A DNA stretch of 11,118 nt, from contig LSYV01000231.1 in the NCBI GenBank assembly GCA_001584585.1, positions 165,503 through 176,620 on the forward strand, in the 5' to 3' direction. Position 1 is the first letter of the stretch; the number at the start of each line of letters is the position of its first letter. The DNA comes from Gonium pectorale. Taxonomy: Eukaryota; Chlorophyta; Chlorophyceae; Chlamydomonadales; Volvocaceae. Positions 6,478 to 11,118 of the stretch are shown here, piece by piece. Position numbers and translations under genes: made by a program. The notes beneath the pieces were generated by a model. That model saw only the letters and a program-made list of their open reading frames with translations, ran no database searches and had not been told where the DNA came from.

Positions 6478-7184
6478 ATGATAGAAAGAACTACATCGCT
6501 AGCTCCTAGGGACAAGCGCGGGTTTACCTGGCAGGTGCAATCGCTGTCGAGGTCATTGCGTACTGCCAACGCGCCATCTGATACGTCCTTTACGCCAAGG
6601 CGATGGTAGTGGAGCACTCTGGCTATCAAGCAGGGCGCTGCGGGCAACATTGCGGGTACGGTGACGACGCCTTGGCCGGCGAGGGCCACAGCAACGGGGT
6701 GCGCCTACAGAGACATACCTGAACGTGTTTGAGAGGTTGTTTAGACCCTCGCCGAACCCACTTCCCCGAAGCCACGGCAACCCTGCCAAAGCTCTGGTGC
6801 GAAGACAAACGCGTCCAGAGCCCTTGGGTGGGCCTCGGCCACAAAGACCGTAATTGAATGATAGCTCGGCATTGCTCCTCATGCCTGAATAAGGCTCACA
6901 TGCGTAAATGACATATCACTCAACCTCCACATGACTCGAGCGGCACACTCTGCACTGACGGTCAGCCCTGTCACGACCAGATCAGTAACATCACTATGGT
7001 GCTTACGAACAAAGATCGCGCTATCAACGCGATATCTAGGTGTTGACATGCGCTTCTATAACGGTACAAGAAGCTGACCGGGCCACCCTTACGCGAAGCG
7101 CGAATGCCGTACACAGTACCATTTCGAATAACGGGGCTGTTCCGGACTGTGTTGATTGGTTGGCACCGTTATCCTCAAAGGAGA
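6478..7184 (+). promoter_or_regulatory. Upstream region of the GT92 gene; no other gene seen
   Basis: Open frames between about 6553 and 6882 on the minus strand show no family and look incidental. Near the gene there is a 6-bp hairpin (ATCGCG at 7015-7020 with CGCGAT at 7028-7033) and a TATA-like TCTATAA at 7055-7061, about 125 bp before the chosen start codon. The TATA assignment is only a suggestion; no transcription start can be fixed from the sequence. Confidence 0.3.
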
Positions 7185-8732
7185 ATGCATATTGTACGAG
7201 TATCAGTATTGGTGTTGTTCCTGGTAGCAGCAGCGTCAGAGAATGCGGATGGGCGTTTGCCTCTAGCTCACAGCTCAACGGAAGGCTATCTAGCTGCATG
7301 TCTACTGGTCCGAGACGCTCACTTAGACATCCGCGACTGGGTTGAATACCATAAATGGATTGGTGTAGATAAAATTTTCATGTTTGATCACTCCAGCAAC
7401 CCGCCTTTGTATTCAGAAATACATGATTTTGTAGATGACGGTGTTGTAAGTATCTAAATACCAGCTGTGCATTCTGCTGCTTTTGTTGCTTATGAAGATA
7501 TCCTATGTTATCGTAGGTTCAATATACCTATTTCAAAAGCGAGCTATTTGTGGTTCCCGCGAACGGCTCCTTTGCTGATGGGCTGCAAGGAAGGGTATTT
7601 AGGCATTGCTTTGCTCAAGCTCGCGGTTACTGGAAGTGGCTAATGTTCACTGATGTCGACGAGTGAGTAGTGGGTGGCGAACACCGTCATGACGGTGTGA
7701 TCGACCCACAGTTGCGGTGTTCTACCAGTACATCCTTGCTTGGCCCATCGCTCAGAATGTGCACTGCAGGTTCATCCTTGTGACTGATCCGCGCTACAAC
7801 GGCAGTTTGCCAGCCTTGTTGCGCGAGCATGAGGACGCAGGCGCTGTGCTGGCGCACTGGCGGTACTTTGGCAGCGATAGGATACAGCGTCGCGATCGGG
7901 GCATGTCCCTCATGAGCACCTTCATTCGGTGCATGCCCGAGCTGAACCGCCATGTGAGTCCGTCCGATCCGCCAGGCGCCAGAGCCGTGTACCAAGCGAA
8001 ATAGAGAAACATGCAAAGAAAGAGGGCGCCCTATGGCGCGATGTTTTCAGTAACACGGGCGGGTTCAAAGCACCAACCGCCCTCCAAAGACCTGTCTACC
8101 AGCTTACCCTGTTGGGCCGCTACTTGTCAAGGTTGAGCTGTGGTGTTGTTGTGACTGCTGCTGCACGTCAGTCCATTCATACCCTACCGAATCATCTGGA
8201 CATGCATGCAGGTCAAGGGCATTGCTCGGGTGGAGTATGCTTCTACGGGCATTAATGCACACTGCTTCTCATACAGCCCGGGTCGCAGCGGAGTCCGCCC
8301 AGGTGGGCATTGATGTATGTGCTTGGGGGGCCTAAGCTGATGCTGCCTAGCAACTGCATAGCATTGAAGCGATGCAGTATGTACGCATGTGCGCCGGTTT
8401 GGTTCGTACAGCAGCCACCGACTGCTCCCGTTTGCATGCCTGCAGGGGACAACCAGACCGCCTTCGGTGCTCACGCTCTGGAGAACCCGATAGATACCCC
8501 ATTGGTGATTCTGCACTACATCGGCTCCATTGAGGAGTGGCGGCTGCAGGTTTCTAGCTACAAAGAGAACCACGTCAGCGGCAGCAACAGGAAGAGCCAG
8601 CAATGGTACGAGCATGTGAACAACAACTCCAACGGCACATACTTGGAGGGGAGGGATGCATTCCTGCGCATGCCTAGGCGGCCGCGCCCAGCAACGATCA
8701 GGACCTACAGCGGGCCTCTTAAGGTCCTTTAG
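7185..8732 (+). CDS. Family GT92 (DUF23) glycosyltransferase, five exons, 322 residues
   Basis: Exons are 7185-7445, 7517-7662, 7770-7953, 8212-8302 and 8446-8732 (stop TAG). All introns are GT-AG (71, 107, 258 and 143 bp) and the phases join without a break. The product should transfer a sugar from a nucleotide sugar to a glycan in the secretory pathway; donor and acceptor are unknown. Residues 1-18 are hydrophobic after a short start (MHIVRVSVLVLFLVAAAS), giving a signal peptide or a type II anchor; an in-frame ATG at 7104 would add 27 residues. The GT92 pattern follows: EWv-like DWVEYHKWIGVDKIFMFDHS (51-70), a Q-Y-x-Y start at 89, WLMFTDVDEF (128-137) with the metal-binding DVDE, HWRYFGS (165-171), VKGIA (198-202) and a final HYIGSIEEW (about 255-263), where most members have K at the G. 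Its 3' part is duplicated inverted at 1746-2613. Family certainty is high, the exon model good. Confidence 0.9.
7998..8109 (-). repeat. Repeat R, copy c, inside intron 3 of the intact gene
   Basis: It is the counterpart of copy b at 2378-2498, in opposite orientation on the plus strand. It has lost the terminal CGACAAACCGG portion together with about 18 bp, so that CTTACCC is joined directly to TGTTGGGCCGC. Both splice sites of the intron lie outside the repeat. Confidence 0.75.
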
Positions 8733-9640
8733 CTAGCACAACTAAGCCTACTGTTGGTTGGTAGATATTTTTTTATTTTGGTCCCGCATGTGAAGTATAA
8801 CCCCGCTGTACGTGGATTTGGCGGGATCGTTTCTGCCCTCGTCCCACTGCGGTCGTGCCATTTATGTATTTGGATACTCCCGAACGCGGAAACGGAGGGG
8901 TAAAATAGATTAGGATTAGGTTCCAGGGTCGGTCACGGAGATTAGAAAACGGTCCTATCCACGGGGTGGGTGTTGGTGGATTGAAGATGAGGCCCGGGTT
9001 TGGATTGGGGATTACGGGGAAGGGTTGGATTGCTGGATTGGGAACACGAAGCGGCTGGAAGATGCGGGATTGGACATGTGGGAGCGTCCTAACATGCATG
9101 GATAAGCGATTAGCATTAGGGGAGGGCGCTGCTAGGGTGTCAGGGTTGCGATACAGTTTGGGCGTGGACACGTTGGGCGAACGGTTCGCAACTTTTCACG
9201 CCTAACTCAAAGTTGCTTCCCTCCCACTGCTGGTTTGTTGTGCGTGTGTGAGCGCACGGAACGAGGACGTATGGCGACTGACCGAGCCCGAAGTCCCGAA
9301 ATGCTATAAGACTGCTTAAGCCGATCGAACGCTTGAGTTTGCAAACGTTGCACAGAGCTTCACAATTCATACCTTGCCACTATATTACATCGTCAGTTGA
9401 GGCGCAAAGGCGAAGACGGAATTACATAATAAAAGACAAGTCCCGTACTGAAGAATGCTGATGTTGGGAGTTACGTGAAGTTAGAAAACGGCCCGGTATA
9501 CAGGCGTCGCGCATGCTCCAGGCACCCCAAAAAAATACCGCTATGCGGGATGCGCGCACGCCTTTTTTTTTTCTGGCGTGATGGGGACAGGGCGCCCCTA
9601 CGTGCTGCTCGGGCAAACGATCCTGTAAGACGCGCTAGCT
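8733..9640 (+). other. 3' flank of the GT92 gene; no coding sequence recognised
   Basis: The region is present in both arms. It holds an AT-rich patch just after the stop (ATATTTTTTTATTTT, 8764-8778), several GGATTGG repeats between about 8979 and 9080, and a G-run cluster at 8996-9024 (GGG, GGGG, GGGG, GGG) that could fold as a quadruplex with long loops. Frames open on both strands here have no family resemblance, and their counterparts in the left arm carry the same sequence only because the DNA is duplicated. It may serve as a long 3' untranslated region. Confidence 0.5.
9624..9628 (+). promoter_or_regulatory. Candidate TGTAA polyadenylation signal of the GT92 gene
   Basis: TGTAA is the usual chlorophyte polyadenylation signal. 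This is the first plus-strand TGTAA I find after the stop codon, about 890 nt downstream. A variant signal closer to the stop cannot be excluded. Confidence 0.3.
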
Positions 9641-9706
9641 AGCTGTACGTGCGCGTGTGGGATGATCATTTTCCCTGCAAAAGCACTGGCTCTTCACAGG
9701 TTTCCT

Positions 9707-10523
9707 TGTCACGCTCACTACTGTGCTGCCGACCCGCTGATGTGACTAACTGGCACTCCCCCCCTCCCCCCAGCACGAAGCCGCTGGGAGAGTGCTGGCT
9801 GCCAGGTACATAGCAGATTACTGCAATCAACGCATGCCCATACAGGGGGCTGCTGCTTTAAAACACGGGCATAGACGCGGCGGCGCGCCTGACAAAGCCG
9901 TGACGTCGCCTACCGCTCGCCGTGTACACGAGCCAAATGCACGTAGCACACGGGACAATCAACAGGCGCCCCTCGGCCTGCCTAGCGCGGAGCCAACGCA
10001 GGCGGGCACCCCACAGGTATTCGCACGTGACACGCGCCACCGCCGCTTCGCGGGCGTGCGCTGCCGCCAGTTCGAGCACTGGGCCAACCTCAGATACTAA
10101 TGCTTCCATCATTATTACTCCCATATCCACACCCTTTTCACGCGCGCGAGTCAGCTCCGCTGCAGTCAAGGCGGCTGGGCCGGCCTCGGGTGCGCCGCGG
10201 CGCAAAGAGCAGCCCTGCCGTCGCACCCACGCAGCTGGAGGCAACCGCCAGTGAGTGCGAGGCGCTGGCTGAGGTGCTAGATCTCGGCAGCGCGCTCAGT
10301 ATCTTTGCGCCCGTGGGACTCAGCGAGACAAGTACGGGGAAAAGCTTCCTTGAAGCTTGGAAAAGGGCGGAGCCCCGTGAGACCGTATCGCGGATTTAGG
10401 TCATGAAGGGTTGCAGCGTGTATGTGTACCGGATGCATGGGCAAGGGCAACCGGTATAGACCCGCACCCGCACACACCCGCCCTACGGGGTAGGGGAGCG
10501 AGAAAGAGAGCCACAACCGTGTC
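9707..10523. mobile_element. 809-bp insertion with 4-bp TGTC flanking duplication
   Basis: In the left arm the sequence passes straight from the arm into repeat R (reverse complement TTTCCTGTAAAAAAAAGAG). On the right the same junction is split: TTTCCTTGTC at 9701-9710, 809 bp, then TGTCAAAAAAGAG from 10520. TGTC on both sides fits a 4-bp target duplication around 9711-10519. The ends (ACGCTCACTA and GCCACAACCG) share no clear terminal inverted repeat and are not TG/CA, so it is not an obvious LTR or cut-and-paste element. Inside are a strong 3' splice-site-like signal, CTAAC at 9747 followed by a C-rich tract and CAG ending at 9772, frames open on both strands (9792-10100 plus, 10244-9858 minus, 10100-10399 plus) with no recognised family, and a perfect 6-bp hairpin CCCTAC-GGG-GTAGGG at 10481-10495. 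It could be a gene or element fragment. Confidence 0.65.
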
Positions 10524-10582
10524 AAAAAAGAGAAATCTGCAGAGAAAGAGGGAGCCCGCCTCTACGGTCATACACGCCCGAA
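10524..10582 (-). repeat. Repeat R, copy d (terminal fragment) and outermost part of the right arm
   Basis: AAAAAAGAGAAATCTGCAGA and the following bases to CACGCCCGAA match the reverse complement of 661-719 with one or two differences. Homology stops abruptly at CGAACGCG, in the middle of repeat R, which marks the outer breakpoint of the inverted duplication. Confidence 0.9.
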
Positions 10583-10966
10583 CGCGTCAATGCGTCATGA
10601 ACCCCAGTGCTTGTCCGCAAACGGGCACCAACGTTCGTTAGAGAAGGCCCGCTTGGCTTGTGCGGGTTTAGTCGGAACCGTGCCGGGTCCATGAGTTGAC
10701 ATGGTTGCGAGAATTGTGAGCGCCAGCAAGCAAGTCAGAGACCGGGCGCATAGCAGCTGAATGTGCATATCTCACGGTATAATCGTGGCTATTTCCCGGC
10801 GCAGTTGGGGTTGTTTGGGTGGGGCAGCTTTCCAATGCTGACCAGCCAACGGACGCGTTGACCATCGCCAAATGCCAACCAACGGCTATGGAATTCTACA
10901 CACATATAAGGAATACTATTTTTATGAGATTGCACTATTTGGTTTAGCCTGGGATGGACTTTGGTG
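10583..10966. other. No recognisable gene
   Basis: The sequence becomes more AT-rich toward the end, with a TATA-like CACATATAAGG near 10902-10912. Short open frames (such as 10871-10668 on the minus strand) have no recognisable family. Nothing repeats elsewhere in the window. Confidence 0.5.
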
Positions 10967-11118
10967 CGGACGGACGGACGGACGGACGGACGGACGGACG
11001 GACGGACGGACGGACGGACGGACGGACGGACGGACGGACGGACGGACGGACGGACGGACGGACGGACGGACGGACGGACGGACGGACGGACGGACGGACG
11101 GACGGACGGACGGACGGA
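10967..11118. repeat. (CGGA)38 microsatellite, running off the window
   Basis: From 10967 to the last base the sequence is an uninterrupted CGGA tetranucleotide, 152 bp or 38 units, with no base out of register. The end of the array lies outside. All six frames are open through it (a repeating G-R-T-D on the plus strand), but this has no coding meaning. Perfect uniformity indicates recent expansion, or a collapsed or over-extended assembly end. Confidence 0.99.

Larger units (their letters stand above)
7883..9706 (+). repeat. Right arm of large inverted segmental duplication
   Basis: This is the partner of 661-2613 and includes the end of exon 3, introns 3 and 4, exons 4 and 5, and 974 bp of 3' flank. 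Homology then jumps across an insertion and resumes at 10524-10582. Differences from the left arm include loss of 18 bp in intron 3 after 8109, absence of the 48-bp insertion, a T run at 9563-9572 in place of TGTAGG, and scattered substitutions. As this arm belongs to the intact gene it is probably the parental copy. Confidence 0.97.

Noticed and set aside
7998..8109. tRNA-derived SINE interpretation of repeat R (GGGTTCAAAGC resembles a pol III B box, TGGCGCGATG an A box)
   Set aside because: The boxes are only about 28 nt apart and the B-box-like bases are not kept in copy a (561-720), so the match looks accidental.
9422..9616. 64-codon minus frame downstream of the GT92 gene
   Set aside because: Includes a homopolymer of variable length between the two arms and has no counterpart frame in the left arm.
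9711..10519. CACTA-type transposon ends (CACGCTCACTAC ... CCGTG)
   Set aside because: Only four terminal bases are inverted-complementary and the flanks do not give a 3-bp duplication with those ends; the TGTC reading fits better.

Overview
The window looks like nuclear DNA from a eukaryote, most likely a green alga of the chlorophyte (volvocine) type. The reasons are a GC-rich background, one gene with four short GT-AG introns (donors GTAAGT and GTGAGT, acceptors ending GCAG), candidate TGTAA polyadenylation signals, and a high density of decayed retroelements and simple repeats. The lineage is an inference; no marker gene is present. I see no bacterial-style operons, CRISPR arrays, tRNAs or rRNAs.

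The one clearly intact gene is at 7185-8732 (+). It has five exons and encodes a 322-residue glycosyltransferase of family GT92 (DUF23) with an N-terminal hydrophobic segment and the DVDE metal/sugar-nucleotide motif. Its 3' half and about 1 kb of downstream DNA are present a second time, inverted, at 661-2613. The two arms (661-2613 and 7883-10582) are about 98-99% identical apart from indels and are separated by a 5.27 kb spacer. The left copy lacks the first two and a half exons. It is joined, exactly in frame, to an unrelated repeat-rich reading frame beginning at 3388 (-), giving a possible chimeric gene at 1746-3388 (-).

Layout. 1-163: a structured repeat with an inverted partner at 5266-5424. 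164-560: no recognisable gene. 561-720: a short interspersed repeat, called R here. 661-2613: left arm. 2614-3388: tandem-repeat coding-like sequence. 3426-4693 (-): a gag-like retroelement remnant with two zinc-knuckle motifs and several frameshifts. 4694-5265: decayed tandem repeats with a GGCCTTGGGCCC core. 5574-5893 (+): the C-terminal end of a LINE-type reverse-transcriptase ORF. 5894-6477: its probable 3' tail, ending in 32-bp tandem repeats. 6478-7184: upstream region of the GT92 gene. 7185-8732: the gene. 8733-9706: its 3' flank. 9711-10519: an 809-bp insertion flanked by TGTC. 10524-10582: a piece of repeat R. 10583-10966: no recognisable gene. 10967-11118: 38 perfect CGGA units running off the window.

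No pathway or multi-gene system is evident. The interest lies in how the locus was rearranged: a recent inverted segmental duplication whose outer end falls inside repeat R, gene-retroelement fusion, later insertions that date the two arms relative to each other, and the potential of convergent-type transcripts to form long double-stranded RNA.
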